Counted from the stretch's first letter, positions 32,038 through 41,485 are shown. The stretch is DNA of 64,000 bases from Salinispora oceanensis (GCF_000383575.1 NZ_KB911579.1:2698523-2762522); one strand, 5' to 3'. Notes: a model not told the origin generated them from the letters alone. Program-made: numbers and translations.

Positions 32038-33118
32038 GTTGCCTAGCGATTACGGCTCCGGCCAGATCGAGCGCCACGGAAAACGGATCAATCGCCCTAG
32101 CGGGCAGGGAGCCCTGGTCTAGCCCGCTCGCCTTCAGCAGCGGGCGTAACGCCTCTTGGTGTTCGACCTCGACAGCCGGGTGATTGATGAGGTCACGTGC
32201 CGCCTTGGCGTCCTCGTCGTGGATCGCATCTGCCACCAGCTGTTTGGTCAGGTTGTCTACGACATCGATTGGCAAGCCCACCGAGAGGTCCAGGGCCGTC
32301 AGCCCGAGGCGAACGCGGAACACTGCGAGCCCGGGAGTTCGCGGTACGGCAGACACTCGCTCGATGAGGTCAGCGTGGTCGACGGCGACCGTCCCCACGG
32401 CCAACTCCTGCCAGATCTTGAGGAGCCCATGCACTGTTTGCTCCCACGGCGCCTCGATCTCGGTGGCCGCAAGGAGAGCCGCTGCTGACGGCCCTTCGTC
32501 CCGCAGCAGATGAGCGACGATCGCGACCTGTCGTCCATCAACGAGCGTCGGTCCGATCCCGTCGTACCGGCGTACATGGGTCACGGCGTCGTCCCACCGT
32601 CCGGCGAGGGTGAGGGCACGGGTTCCGTCGGAGAGCAGCGTGCCGCGCAGCCAACTGATAATCGGACTCAGTTCTTCGGGATCGGCGGGAAGTTGTCGAG
32701 GATGTATCTCCAGGCCGTCCAGAAAAGCGGGAGTGCCGCCGACGATGGCCGTGTACAGGTGGGTGAGTAGGCGGTACGCGCCGTCGCCGTCGCCGTCACG
32801 AATGCTCAGGCGAGCGAGGTTGACGACTGGTTCTAGAGCGAAGCGGGCCGTGTAGCCGTTCAGCGGGGCTCGGCTGAGGTAGAGGCTGGCGTGGCGGCGG
32901 CACCAGGCGCGTGCAAGATTGGGGTCCCCGCAGTCGGAGGCGACGAGGGCCGCCCCGTTGAACACCATGGACGCCTTGTCCGGGTCGCTCTCGCGGTGTG
33001 CGGTCTCGGCGAGCCTGACGAGCCGGTCTACCCGAGCGTCCAGTGGTTTCGCGGGCGGTCGTTTGCGGGCGACGAGAGGGAAACGGGCCGCAATGGTGGC
33101 GGCACGAGACGGAGTCAT
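31994..33118 (-). CDS. Helical-repeat (TPR-like) protein downstream of the lanthipeptide genes
   Basis: 374 aa. Helix pairs such as RLVRLAETAHRESDPDKASM, DPNLARAWCRRHASLYLSR and GDGAYRLLTHLYTAIVGG suggest a TPR-type superhelix; no catalytic motif. The ATG at 33118 follows GAGG. It begins 123 bp after the methyltransferase gene, so it is probably the continuation of the lanthipeptide operon. A scaffold or regulatory role is inferred. Confidence 0.65.
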   Translation of the reverse strand: MTPSRAATIAARFPLVARKRPPAKPLDARVDRLVRLAETAHRESDPDKASMVFNGAALVASDCGDPNLARAWCRRHASLYLSRAPLNGYTARFALEPVVNLARLSIRDGDGDGAYRLLTHLYTAIVGGTPAFLDGLEIHPRQLPADPEELSPIISWLRGTLLSDGTRALTLAGRWDDAVTHVRRYDGIGPTLVDGRQVAIVAHLLRDEGPSAAALLAATEIEAPWEQTVHGLLKIWQELAVGTVAVDHADLIERVSAVPRTPGLAVFRVRLGLTALDLSVGLPIDVVDNLTKQLVADAIHDEDAKAARDLINHPAVEVEHQEALRPLLKASGLDQGSLPARAIDPFSVALDLAGAVIARQRDRGRGAGLHARTQ

Positions 33119-33241
33119 GGTGTCCTCATCCGCTGCGGAAGGGCCGCATGTGGGCAACGAGGTGTGTTCAGGTCGTACGTGACGGCTCAGCTGCGCTCGT
33201 CCACCGGGGCGGGACAGGACACCGCCCCGGCCTGGATGCGG

Positions 33242-34459
33242 TCAGAAGGAGATCGTAAGGATGGTGTCGGCTCGGCTGATGTCGCCGTGGTCGGCGGGCC
33301 GGGTTCCTGCGCGGTGCGCGGTGACGGTGAGCTGGTTGGGGCGGTTCGCCTCGTCCCATTGGTCGAGCAGGTTGGTCAGTTCGGTGGCGAGCGTGTTGGC
33401 GTCCGGGCCGTGGGCGATTGCGCCGAGTTCGTGGTGGCCGTTGCCCGCGTCCTGGAAGGCGAGGTAGGCGACGGTGCCGCCGTGGTAGATGGCGGCCCCG
33501 GCCCACCGGTAGGCGGGGGTGACCAGTCCGCTGGTGCGGGCGGTATCACCGACGCCGAGGCGGCCGAATGGCTTGTTGGCGTGCACGAGGAGCCACAGGT
33601 CGAGGTGGCCGATCGGGTCGGCGTCGCTGGCCTGGATGCCGGTCCAGCGTTCAAGCCGGGGGTGACTCAGCGCCTTGGCGAGGGCGGCGCGATCGGGCTG
33701 GTCGGTGGCGTCGAGTTTGAGGACAACGTCGGCGTCGAGGCGTACGTGATGATCGATGTGTTCGGTGCTGCCGCGCATGGGGACGAATCCGCAGACCAGC
33801 GGCGTCGTGGTGCTCACCATCGTCGTGGGGCTGGTGCGGTCGAAAGCGAAGCAGCGGGTCAGGCCGCTTTCGTGTACGCGCAGGGGTACGACGATGCGGC
33901 CGTGGTCGGCGAGTTGTTCCCACCAGGCGGCGGCAATGTCCCAGGCTCCGGCGGTGACGATGATCCGGTCATAGGGCCCGTGCTTGGGATCGCCGAGGGC
34001 ACCGTCGCCGCAGATCACCTTCACCGTGTCGTAGCCGGCGCGGTCGAGGCTGACGCGGGCGCCGTCGGCGAGGTCCTGGTCGAGTTCGATGGTGACGACT
34101 GTGCCGTCGGGGCTGGTCAGTTCGGCGAGCAGGGCGGCGTTGATGCCGGTGGCCGCGCCGATCTCCAGGACACGGTGTCCGGGTTGTGGGGCGAGTTGTT
34201 CGAGCATGTCCGCGACAAGGCTGGGGCTCGACGCGGACGACAACGCGGCACCGCTGGGGTCTCGTTTGGTGACGATCTGGCGGCGGGTGTACACGGTTTC
34301 CAGGTCGACGCCGGGGAGGAACTGCTCGCGGGGCACCGTACGGAATGCGTGCGCGACGGCAGCGGAGCGGATGTGGCCGCGCTGTTCGAGCGTGCTGGCG
34401 AGTTGTTCGCGCAGCGTCGCGGCACTCGACGTTCCCGGTGCGGTGGGGGAAGTGTTCAC
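33242..34459 (-). CDS. FxLD-system lanthipeptide methyltransferase (protein-isoaspartate O-methyltransferase-like)
   Basis: 405 aa, PCMT-type SAM methyltransferase: LREQLASTLEQRGHIRS, VPREQFLPGVDLETVY, SAM motif VLEIGAATGINAALLAEL, YDRIIVTAGAWDIAAAW. A C-terminal extension (about residues 215-405) is typical of the lanthipeptide-associated branch. In studied relatives this enzyme methylates an Asp of the cyclised peptide, leading through a succinimide to isoaspartate. The ring TDDGC of the precursor here offers two Asp residues. GTG 34459 overlaps the stop of the preceding gene. Confidence 0.88.
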   Translation of the reverse strand: MNTSPTAPGTSSAATLREQLASTLEQRGHIRSAAVAHAFRTVPREQFLPGVDLETVYTRRQIVTKRDPSGAALSSASSPSLVADMLEQLAPQPGHRVLEIGAATGINAALLAELTSPDGTVVTIELDQDLADGARVSLDRAGYDTVKVICGDGALGDPKHGPYDRIIVTAGAWDIAAAWWEQLADHGRIVVPLRVHESGLTRCFAFDRTSPTTMVSTTTPLVCGFVPMRGSTEHIDHHVRLDADVVLKLDATDQPDRAALAKALSHPRLERWTGIQASDADPIGHLDLWLLVHANKPFGRLGVGDTARTSGLVTPAYRWAGAAIYHGGTVAYLAFQDAGNGHHELGAIAHGPDANTLATELTNLLDQWDEANRPNQLTVTAHRAGTRPADHGDISRADTILTISF

Positions 34460-35325
34460 TGCGTTGACCCTACTTCCGATCTTGGCGGCGGGTTGATAGC
34501 CGGATGGGTGTCCAAGGGGTGGTGGAAGGTGACGGTCACGGCCGCCGTCGCGAGTAGCCAGGTGTCAGCGGCGGAGATGCCGAGCCGGTTGAACAGGAAC
34601 AGGAGGTGGTGGGTCAGCACCTCGCGTAGATCGCGGGTCAGCGCCCCACGTCGGTCGAGGAGGCCGAGGTCCGTGCCCGCCTGCTCGTGGGCTTGTGGCC
34701 ATTGCGGGGTGATGGCCAGAGGGCTTCTGGCCGTGTCGTCGGCTGCGGTGATCAGGCGCTGCACGGCCGCGATGAGCCGTGGGCTCGGCGCGGGGGCGTT
34801 CGGTTGGTGCCGGCGGGAGGCGAGAAGCCGCCAGACGTCGCCCTGCTCGGAGAACTCCAGTCCGGCGGCGCGCATGAGGCGAGTGGCGAGCAGGACGCCG
34901 AGTTCACGCCGGTGGGTGCCGCCGGCGGTGGCGAGATGGCCGAGGATGTGGCGGCTGTCGGCGTGGAAGAGGGTGTGGGCGATCGTCATGGCCTGGTCCC
35001 CGCCGAAGGCGTACGCCTCGGGCCGGTAGATGGGCTCGGTGACATCGCGGATGCGGTCGTCGTCGGTGATGGCGGCGAGGAGGGCGTAGACTTGGGCGAG
35101 CCGGTCGCCCGGCAGTAGCCGCAACCGCCACGTCTCGCTCTTGCGGATGAACCAGAAGGCGACGATCGCGCGGTGGTCTTCCGCAGCGGTGAGTTCGGGG
35201 GCGAGCCGCGTTGCGGCGTAGTCCTCAGCGGTCTGCCAGTCCGGAAAGATCAGGTTGAGCTGGCGCCATCGGCTCACCGGCGACACGCCTGGTGGCTCGG
35301 TGTCGGGTTCGGATTCGAAATCCAC
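34456..35325 (-). CDS. Free-standing thiopeptide-type biosynthesis (SpaB_C) protein
   Basis: 289 aa: WRQLNLIFPDWQTAEDYAAT, IVAFWFIRKSETWRLRLLPG, FHADSRHILGHLATAGGTHR, the pattern of the LanB glutamate-elimination domain. The LanB of this operon already has such a domain (its last 250 residues), so this is a second, separate copy, as seen in thiopeptide and FxLD clusters. It may assist glutamyl elimination or modify another residue. GTG 35325 has AAGGAG six bases upstream, 14 bp after lanC. Confidence 0.85.
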   Translation of the reverse strand: MDFESEPDTEPPGVSPVSRWRQLNLIFPDWQTAEDYAATRLAPELTAAEDHRAIVAFWFIRKSETWRLRLLPGDRLAQVYALLAAITDDDRIRDVTEPIYRPEAYAFGGDQAMTIAHTLFHADSRHILGHLATAGGTHRRELGVLLATRLMRAAGLEFSEQGDVWRLLASRRHQPNAPAPSPRLIAAVQRLITAADDTARSPLAITPQWPQAHEQAGTDLGLLDRRGALTRDLREVLTHHLLFLFNRLGISAADTWLLATAAVTVTFHHPLDTHPAINPPPRSEVGSTQ

Positions 35326-35339
35326 GACGCTCTCCTTGT

Positions 35340-36602
35340 CTAGTTGATCAGCAGGCTGGTGGCCCAGCGGACGTCGGTGCCGGTCGCGACGGTGTGCAGG
35401 GTGAGGGCGATTCCGGCGGGGCCGGTGATCAAGCCGGATCGTGTCGGGGTGGTGTCCGTGGCGTGCTGGATCAGCAGGCGCACGATCTGGGGTAGCTGTT
35501 CCTGGAGGCTGGTGGTGCGGGCGTCGGCGGCGGCAGACCAGGCCGTAGCGGCAAGCCCTGCCCAGCCGTGACACAGCGACGGATCGACGATCCGGCTGAG
35601 TTGGCGGGGATCGGCCAGGCAGAAGGTCAGGGCCTCTTCCGCCGCCTCTTGCCGGGCGGCGTCGTCGAGAGCGATCCCGGCCAACTGCTGGGCGCGGGCG
35701 ACTCCAGGGGTGCCGTAGCACCAGGACGGCCGCGCCGGTCCGCCCATGGAGGGCCTCCCGGCGTGCAACTCCGCGAGGGTGACCTTCTCCGGCCACCATG
35801 GACCCGCAGGGCTTGCCTGCTGCCAGCAGTCGAGCCACGCGCAGATCCGGCGAATGGCCTCCGCGTGCCCCGGTACCCGAATGTCCTGCCGCATCGCCAG
35901 CGCCAGGAGAGCCAAAGGGCCGGCGATGCCGTGCGCCATGCCGACGTTGGCATGCCCACCCTGCTCCGAACCTTCGCGGTCGGCGGGGTCTGCGCTCCAC
36001 CACCCCGGCGCGAGTCGACCTGCGGCGTCGTCGGTCTGCACCGGCTCGGTGAGCCGGACCAGGTACGCCAGTACCCGCCGGAGCAGATGTCCGTCCGGGG
36101 CGCGGCGCAGCAGGTGGGCTCCCAGGCCGGTCAGCCCACGTACGAGATCGAACTCCGACAGCGAGGGCCGGGTACGCGCCGCGAGGCGTGCCGTGGCAGC
36201 GACCAGGCGGCGTTCCACCAGATCGTCGAGGGCATGATCAAGCGCGTCCAGGGCTGCCGGGCGGGAGTGCGGCATGGCCATGGTCAGCGCGTGGGTGACA
36301 GCGGGTGCGCCGAACCAGAGTCCGGCTCCGCTGCCGTTGTTCAGCGGGTCAACGGTCGCGCGTCGCAGCCATTCATGGACCGGTCCCCACCCACCGTGTC
36401 CGGTCTGCGCTCGCACCCCGTGCAGGAGTGCCACCCCAGCGGCACCCCGGGACAACGACTGGGCGTACCAGCGGGTACTGCGTGGCCCGTAGTCGTCTGC
36501 TGCGAAACCCGGGGGCGGCGGCTCGGTCAGGGTGTCGGTGATACATGCGGCCATCGCCTCGGCCGCCCGTAGCAACGGTGTTCTCAGCGCTTTTCCGGTC
36601 AT
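35340..36602 (-). CDS. lanC: Lanthipeptide cyclase LanC
   Basis: 420 aa, zinc-dependent cyclase that adds Cys thiols to dehydroamino acids. Zinc ligands are C295 (WCYG), C344 and H345 (LCHGWAG); the active-site histidine motif is GMAHGIAG. The length is typical. ATG 36602 overlaps the lanB stop (ATGA), so it is translationally coupled. All ligands are present, so it should be active on the FxLD precursor. Confidence 0.93.
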   Translation of the reverse strand: MTGKALRTPLLRAAEAMAACITDTLTEPPPPGFAADDYGPRSTRWYAQSLSRGAAGVALLHGVRAQTGHGGWGPVHEWLRRATVDPLNNGSGAGLWFGAPAVTHALTMAMPHSRPAALDALDHALDDLVERRLVAATARLAARTRPSLSEFDLVRGLTGLGAHLLRRAPDGHLLRRVLAYLVRLTEPVQTDDAAGRLAPGWWSADPADREGSEQGGHANVGMAHGIAGPLALLALAMRQDIRVPGHAEAIRRICAWLDCWQQASPAGPWWPEKVTLAELHAGRPSMGGPARPSWCYGTPGVARAQQLAGIALDDAARQEAAEEALTFCLADPRQLSRIVDPSLCHGWAGLAATAWSAAADARTTSLQEQLPQIVRLLIQHATDTTPTRSGLITGPAGIALTLHTVATGTDVRWATSLLIN

Positions 36603-39600
36603 CGGGATGCTCCTACGGCGCGAACCCGGCGGCGCACCGCCGCCAGCGCGACATGACGGGCCAACCGATACGTGAGCTGCTCGGCGTCTTCGTCCGGGCC
36701 GAGAGCGCGAACGACGTGCAGGTGCATCAGCGACGCGAGCACCGAGGCGGGGGTGAGCGGGCCGGCGACCGCGGACAGCTCGGCGGCGTACCGGGTTGCG
36801 GCCCTGGAGCGTTCCTGCCATGCCTGCTGGATGGGCTCGGGAAGTTTGCCCGGGTCGAGGGTGACCGCTTGACGCAGCACGGCTCGCTGGATCGGTGCCT
36901 GCCCGGTCTGCTCGGGGCGCGCCACCAGCCACTCGCATCCGTCGGTGCGACTGCCGAGCATCGAGGCGGCCAGATCGACCATGCTCAGGGCGGTCAGCGC
37001 CTGCCGATCGATCCCAGACTCGGGCTGCGCTACCAGCTGCTCCAGGGCTGCGGTGGAGTCGGCGGCGAAGAGTTCCTCGGCCGCTGCCAGCGCGGTGCCG
37101 CAGCCGTAGCGACCGGACTCGGGATGGTAGGTGTCCAGGCTCCAATCGCCAGCAAGGCGTTGCTGTCGGAGCCCGGCGACCCACCGCCCGACCCGTACCG
37201 CCGCGTCGCCGTAGTCATCGGTGTGCAGTCGTAGTCGAAGATGCGGAGTGGAGCGGCGCAGGCGCACGAACCACCACAGCGGCGGCTCGGGCCAGTCGGC
37301 GAACAGCGCGGGCAGCCCCCGCATCAAGACCAGCTCCATCGTCGAAGGCTCGACGGCCACCGAAGCGGACAGCAGGCCACTGGCACCCGGGATAATCGGC
37401 TCGGGGGGAGCGGGTGGCGGCCATGCGCCTCGCGCGGTAACCGCAGCCGGCGCGGCAGCGGGCGCAACCGTCGAGGCAACGGGCACGACGATCTCGTGGG
37501 CGCGGCCTGAGAGCCAACCGAAGTCCTCCGGGCTCGCCGCGTCCACCACGGTCACCGGTCCGGCGCTGGCGTCCAGGTGGGCACGCAGCAGGGCACGATC
37601 CATGGACTGATCGAGGTGGAGCCGAAGCCGCTGGTCGCCGTTGCCGACCTGCACCCATGCCGGCAGCCGCAGCCTCGTCCGCAGTGCTTCCCAGGCCGTC
37701 AACCATTCGTCATCGCCTGCTTCCGCACCGGGCAGGGCCGCCGGATCGACCCGCCACCGGGCCGCCGCCAGGAGGACACGGCCGTACCTCAGCGCGGGTC
37801 GAAACGGCAAGCAGGACGCCGCACCCCAGTCGAACGGTTTCAGCCGGGCATCCGTGGCTCGCGGCAACTCCAGGAGAAACCGGCCGAGCAACGGCATCGT
37901 GTGTACGGCAGCCGCGTGCCCCACTGTCGGCTCCACCACCCGCCGCCGCGACATCGACACCAGCACCAGCCGATCGCAGCCGGCGGTCACACCGAGGTCG
38001 TCGAGGCCAATCACGTTCTCGGCCACGTGCCGGTGCTCGGCCAGGCTGACCAGCCACGGCAGTACCTGCCGGGAGTTGAGCACGTTCTGGCTGTGTAGCT
38101 TGCGCGGCGGGAAGCTCAGCTGCGCCGGCATGGCCCCGGCCACCGCGACCGGAAGGCGGGCGAACTCCCGGCACATCAACTCCCGATCGGCGTAGGGCAG
38201 CCGGTCGAGGAAGCGCCCACTCGTCGCCATCGCCGAGCGGCCCATCCCGGTCAGCGCGACAGTGAACCGTCCCTGTGTCAGCGCCTCCAGCGAGACCGCG
38301 CGGACCTCTGCCGAAACGTCGACGTGAGGGCTGACAGACCCGGTGACCCGGCCAGTGCCGGCAAGCCATTCGACGGCCGCGTCATCGAGAACCACCTCAC
38401 GAGCACCATCGATCACCACCTGCTGAGCCATCGCGAGCAGACGCTCGTCACGGTCGGACAGCAGAGCCACCGGCGCATCGGCCACAGTGGCGAAGTGTGC
38501 TGGGAAGCCCAACCCGACGAGCGGATCTACCAGCCGAGCGAGCGGCACCACAGCCGTCATCCCGTAACGGTCGACGAACCGGGCACGGTACGCACACCAC
38601 TCGGGCCGCCCCGCCGGATCCGGCGTCAGCCGTCGTAGCACCTCCACCGAAGCGGCGATCTCGGCGGCGAGCTGCTCCGGCAGGGCGACCTGATCCGCGA
38701 GCTGAAGGTCCACCGCGAGCGGCTGGGTGGCCGGTGCCACTCTGCGCATATCGTCGGCGAGCCCACAAAGGTACGTCGTGCTTCCTGCGCTGGTACCACC
38801 GAGACGATCACGCAGCGAGCGCAGTTCGGCCCGAAGGGCTCGCTGTCCCCCAGGAGCACCGTCGAACATCGCATCGAGGGTGTCCAGGACATGCCTGATC
38901 GGGTCTGTGCACGTCGATGGTGGTCGGAGAGCGGAGATCAACACGCCGTGGTCCACCAGGCCGGCAACCATCGCGTCAGCGGACGCGCGTGGGAAGCCGG
39001 GAAACGCAGCAGCGACCGCGTCGACCAGCTCAGCCCACGGCAACGGGGTAGGGGTGAGTGACATCGCCAGCCGTACCGCTGCGGTGCTCCTGACCGAGGT
39101 CGACTCCGTACGTGCGGAGGCGTGCGGCCGGCGCGCCCCGACGATCCGAGACCCGTTCACCAGCGCCAGGTTGTTCGCCTGCACGGGCAGACGGCGGTGT
39201 ACGTCGGGATCAGCTTCCAGGCGCGCGATCAGGGACGCGAGCCAGCTCGCGTCCGGCCGTACCCGGATCGCCGGCTGTCCTGCCGGCACCACCGCCGCCA
39301 CCGTGTCGAATCGCAGGGTCGCCACCCCCGAGAACAACCCGAAGGGCGTCGCACGCCGCTGCGCACGGACCAAGTACCGCGCCAACGCCAGCGCCATCCG
39401 CCACCCTCGGTCCGGAGCAGCGCTTCCGCTGGCGAGGACTGCTTCTACGCGAGCAGCGAACTCGGGGCTGGCGGCCCAGACAGCTTCGGCCAGGCCGACC
39501 TTCCGCCACGTCGCTTGCAACCAGTACGCGATACCGGAGGCACCGCTCCGGCCCGGCCAAGGCGCTGGGCTGTCGGGCCATGAGTGAGCGGCAATGCGGA

Positions 39601-39628
39601 TGGCCGCGGCATCGACCGACCGAAACAT
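36599..39628 (-). CDS. lanB: Lantibiotic dehydratase LanB (full length)
   Basis: 1009 aa. Residues about 1-740 form the glutamylation domain (ATPFGLFSGVATLRF, SRRVVEPTVGHAAAVH, SQNVLNSRQVLPWL). Residues about 760-1000 form the elimination domain (WWFVRLRRSTPHLRLRLHTD, ESGRYGCGTALAAAEELF). It uses Glu-tRNA to activate Ser/Thr and then eliminates glutamate to give Dha/Dhb. ATG 39628 is preceded by AAGGAGGAG. It lies after the precursor gene behind a hairpin that probably lowers its expression relative to the peptide. Confidence 0.93.
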   Translation of the reverse strand: MFRSVDAAAIRIAAHSWPDSPAPWPGRSGASGIAYWLQATWRKVGLAEAVWAASPEFAARVEAVLASGSAAPDRGWRMALALARYLVRAQRRATPFGLFSGVATLRFDTVAAVVPAGQPAIRVRPDASWLASLIARLEADPDVHRRLPVQANNLALVNGSRIVGARRPHASARTESTSVRSTAAVRLAMSLTPTPLPWAELVDAVAAAFPGFPRASADAMVAGLVDHGVLISALRPPSTCTDPIRHVLDTLDAMFDGAPGGQRALRAELRSLRDRLGGTSAGSTTYLCGLADDMRRVAPATQPLAVDLQLADQVALPEQLAAEIAASVEVLRRLTPDPAGRPEWCAYRARFVDRYGMTAVVPLARLVDPLVGLGFPAHFATVADAPVALLSDRDERLLAMAQQVVIDGAREVVLDDAAVEWLAGTGRVTGSVSPHVDVSAEVRAVSLEALTQGRFTVALTGMGRSAMATSGRFLDRLPYADRELMCREFARLPVAVAGAMPAQLSFPPRKLHSQNVLNSRQVLPWLVSLAEHRHVAENVIGLDDLGVTAGCDRLVLVSMSRRRVVEPTVGHAAAVHTMPLLGRFLLELPRATDARLKPFDWGAASCLPFRPALRYGRVLLAAARWRVDPAALPGAEAGDDEWLTAWEALRTRLRLPAWVQVGNGDQRLRLHLDQSMDRALLRAHLDASAGPVTVVDAASPEDFGWLSGRAHEIVVPVASTVAPAAAPAAVTARGAWPPPAPPEPIIPGASGLLSASVAVEPSTMELVLMRGLPALFADWPEPPLWWFVRLRRSTPHLRLRLHTDDYGDAAVRVGRWVAGLRQQRLAGDWSLDTYHPESGRYGCGTALAAAEELFAADSTAALEQLVAQPESGIDRQALTALSMVDLAASMLGSRTDGCEWLVARPEQTGQAPIQRAVLRQAVTLDPGKLPEPIQQAWQERSRAATRYAAELSAVAGPLTPASVLASLMHLHVVRALGPDEDAEQLTYRLARHVALAAVRRRVRAVGASR

Positions 39629-39687
39629 GGGCTCCTCCTTCCGTTCCGAAGCGTTCCTCCGGGGGACTGGCTGGTTGTGGGGGTGCC

Positions 39688-39724
39688 GGTTCCGGCAGGC
39701 ATCGGGGGAACGCCTGCCGGAACC
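39688..39724 (-). terminator. Hairpin between precursor and lanB (attenuator)
   Basis: Perfect 13-bp arms (GGTTCCGGCAGGC and its complement) around an 11-bp loop, 15 bp after the precursor stop. Without a U-tract it would be a partial terminator or RNA-stability element, giving more precursor than enzyme. Confidence 0.65.
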
Positions 39725-39738
39725 AGCGGGGGTGTTCG

Positions 39739-39873
39739 TCAGCAGTCGCTGCCCTTCACGGTGTCGCAGCCGTCGTCCGTGTCGGCCAGCAGCGCGGCGG
39801 CGACCGGACCCTCCGTGACGATCTGCACGTCGAGCTCGAACGGGTCGTTGCTGACGGCGAGCAGGCTGTTCAT
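39739..39873 (-). CDS. FxLD family lanthipeptide precursor
   Basis: 44 aa: leader MNSLLAVSNDPFELDVQIVT with the FxLD motif F12-E13-L14-D15, then the core ending ADTDDGCDTVKGSDC. The core has T32, C36, T38, S42 and C44, enough for two thioether rings (T32-C36 enclosing two Asp and one Gly; T38 or S42 with C44). The ATG has GGAGG five bases upstream. It begins the operon with LanB, LanC, SpaB_C and the methyltransferase. Its frame is open upstream to an ATG at 40080 with its own strong ribosome site, so a longer form is possible. Biological activity is unknown. Confidence 0.85.
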   Translation of the reverse strand: MNSLLAVSNDPFELDVQIVTEGPVAAALLADTDDGCDTVKGSDC

Positions 39874-40389
39874 GGAAGCCTCCAATGGGACTGGGATGAT
39901 GGTGGGCAGGTAGCCCCCGCAGCTACCGGCACGTTGGCTGGCGGATCGATCCGCCTTTGTGGAACGGCGTCCATGAGAACTCGCGACGTTCGGCCTGCCC
40001 GCCGCCACGCCCTCCTTGGCAGTGACAGCGGGCAGGGGCCTCAGGTATGCCGGATGGCGATCAGCGCTCGTGGCGTCCATGCCGCTCCTCCCGCACCTTG
40101 GACGTGGGGGTCCGCCGCGAAACTGTCGCCACGTGACCCCACTTCAAGCCGTATACACATCGCTTGTTGTGTTTCCACGATCGCGGTTTGTGCGTAACCC
40201 CGGGAACACCGACCAATGGGGAAAGTTATGGGGAGACTTACCGGTCGTCGTGTGCTTGAACAGGGGTTTCTACGCGGAGAGGCATGGTCGGCGCTAGCGA
40301 TGATCGGTAAAACAGGCGTTACGCTCTCGTCGCCGGGGTCCAGGCAGGATGGAGTACCTGGCTATTCGCGTCTCTCGCCGGGGGTATCG
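39874..40389. other. Divergent control region of the lanthipeptide operon and its regulators
   Basis: About 515 bp between the precursor and the plus-strand regulator. It includes an open minus-strand stretch (40080 to 39874) in frame with the precursor and headed by GGAGGAG; otherwise I see no gene. The promoters of both units must lie here; I could not assign clear -35/-10 boxes. Confidence 0.5.
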
Positions 40390-41265
40390 GTGATCAGTCC
40401 ATATGTCCGTCGTCGCCGGCTCGCTACCGAACTCGTGCGACTACGAGAGGAGCACGGCTACTCCGCCGAGCGGCTCTGCAAAGAGGCAAAGATCGCCAAG
40501 CAGAAACTGAGCCGTTTGGAAAACGCCAGAGTCCGACCAGATCAAGACGAGATCATGCGAGTCCTCGACCACTTTCGGGTTGACGAAAAGCGGTGGGAAG
40601 AGATCATGGCCATCGCTCGCGAGTCCCAGGAGAACGGCTGGTGGGAAAAGTTCCGCGTCGAGATGGGACCACGCCAGGCCCTCTACGCGGACCTGGAAGC
40701 CGGTGCGGAGCACATCGCCGAGTACCACATCACCCTGCTGCCGGGCCTGCTGCAGATCCCGGCGTACACCGAGGTCCGCGCGGTGGCAGATCGTGCTGCC
40801 TACCCCACGAGATTCACGGTGGAGCGAGCGCTGGAAGCACGAGCTGCCCGGCAGCGGGTCCTGGACAGACCCGGCGGACCCACCTACGAAGTGATCATCG
40901 ACGAGCTCGCGATCCGTCGGCACGCCGCACCGCCGGAGATTGTCCGCGCGCAGCTCGATCACCTGATCAACGTCGGTCACGATAAGCAGAAGACCACGAT
41001 CCGGGTACTGCGGCTGACCGCGCGAATCGCTGGCAACGCGGTACCCCGGTCGTCGTACTTCAGCTACCGATACCCCGACCCGAGCGATCCGGTAGTCGTC
41101 GCGGTCGACACCATCACCAGCGACCTCGTCCTCACCGACCCGGACGAGGTTGCCAACTACGCCTCCCTGTACGAGCGACTGCGTTCCGCGGCCCTCAGCC
41201 CTGCCGACAGCCTCGACTTCCTCGCCAGCGTGGCGGAGGAACTGCCCGACTACACCAGGAGATGA
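40390..41265 (+). CDS. Helix-turn-helix regulator with DUF5753 (Scr1-type)
   Basis: 291 aa. An XRE helix-turn-helix at residues about 5-60 (RLATELVRLREEHGYSAERL, KQKLSRLENARVRPD) is followed by the DUF5753 domain (FRVEMGPRQALYADLEAGAE, LLPGLLQIPAYT, VIIDELAIRR, VVVAVDTITSDL). GTG 40390 has GGGGG upstream and gives the standard N-terminus ISPYVRRRRLATEL. It is coupled to a DUF397 gene and divergent from the lanthipeptide operon, so it is a likely local regulator; that link is inferred. Confidence 0.9.
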   Translation: MISPYVRRRRLATELVRLREEHGYSAERLCKEAKIAKQKLSRLENARVRPDQDEIMRVLDHFRVDEKRWEEIMAIARESQENGWWEKFRVEMGPRQALYADLEAGAEHIAEYHITLLPGLLQIPAYTEVRAVADRAAYPTRFTVERALEARAARQRVLDRPGGPTYEVIIDELAIRRHAAPPEIVRAQLDHLINVGHDKQKTTIRVLRLTARIAGNAVPRSSYFSYRYPDPSDPVVVAVDTITSDLVLTDPDEVANYASLYERLRSAALSPADSLDFLASVAEELPDYTRR

Positions 41266-41267
41266 CC

Positions 41268-41471
41268 ATGCACCCCGAAAAGTTCACCAACTGGCGGAAG
41301 TCCAGCCGCTCCGGCGGTGGCGACAACTGCATCGAGGTCGCCGTCGCGCTCGACGGCACCGTGGGCATGCGGGACTCGAAGGACCGGACGGGACCAGTGC
41401 TGGGGTTCACCCGAGGTGAGTGGACGGCGTTCACTGACGCCATCCGCGACGGTGAGTTTGACGCCTACTGA
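41268..41471 (+). CDS. DUF397 protein
   Basis: 67 aa: KFTNWRKSSRSGGGDNCIEV, VGMRDSKDRTGPVLGFTRGE WTAF, the complete DUF397 fold. It is the usual partner of DUF5753 regulators, proposed to act like a small toxin or anti-regulator in a TA-like pair. ATG 41268 is chosen because AGGAG lies six bases before it; the overlapping ATG 41262 has no spacing. A hairpin terminator follows. Confidence 0.9.
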   Translation: MHPEKFTNWRKSSRSGGGDNCIEVAVALDGTVGMRDSKDRTGPVLGFTRGEWTAFTDAIRDGEFDAY

Positions 41472-41485
41472 GCTGCTGCCTCGTC

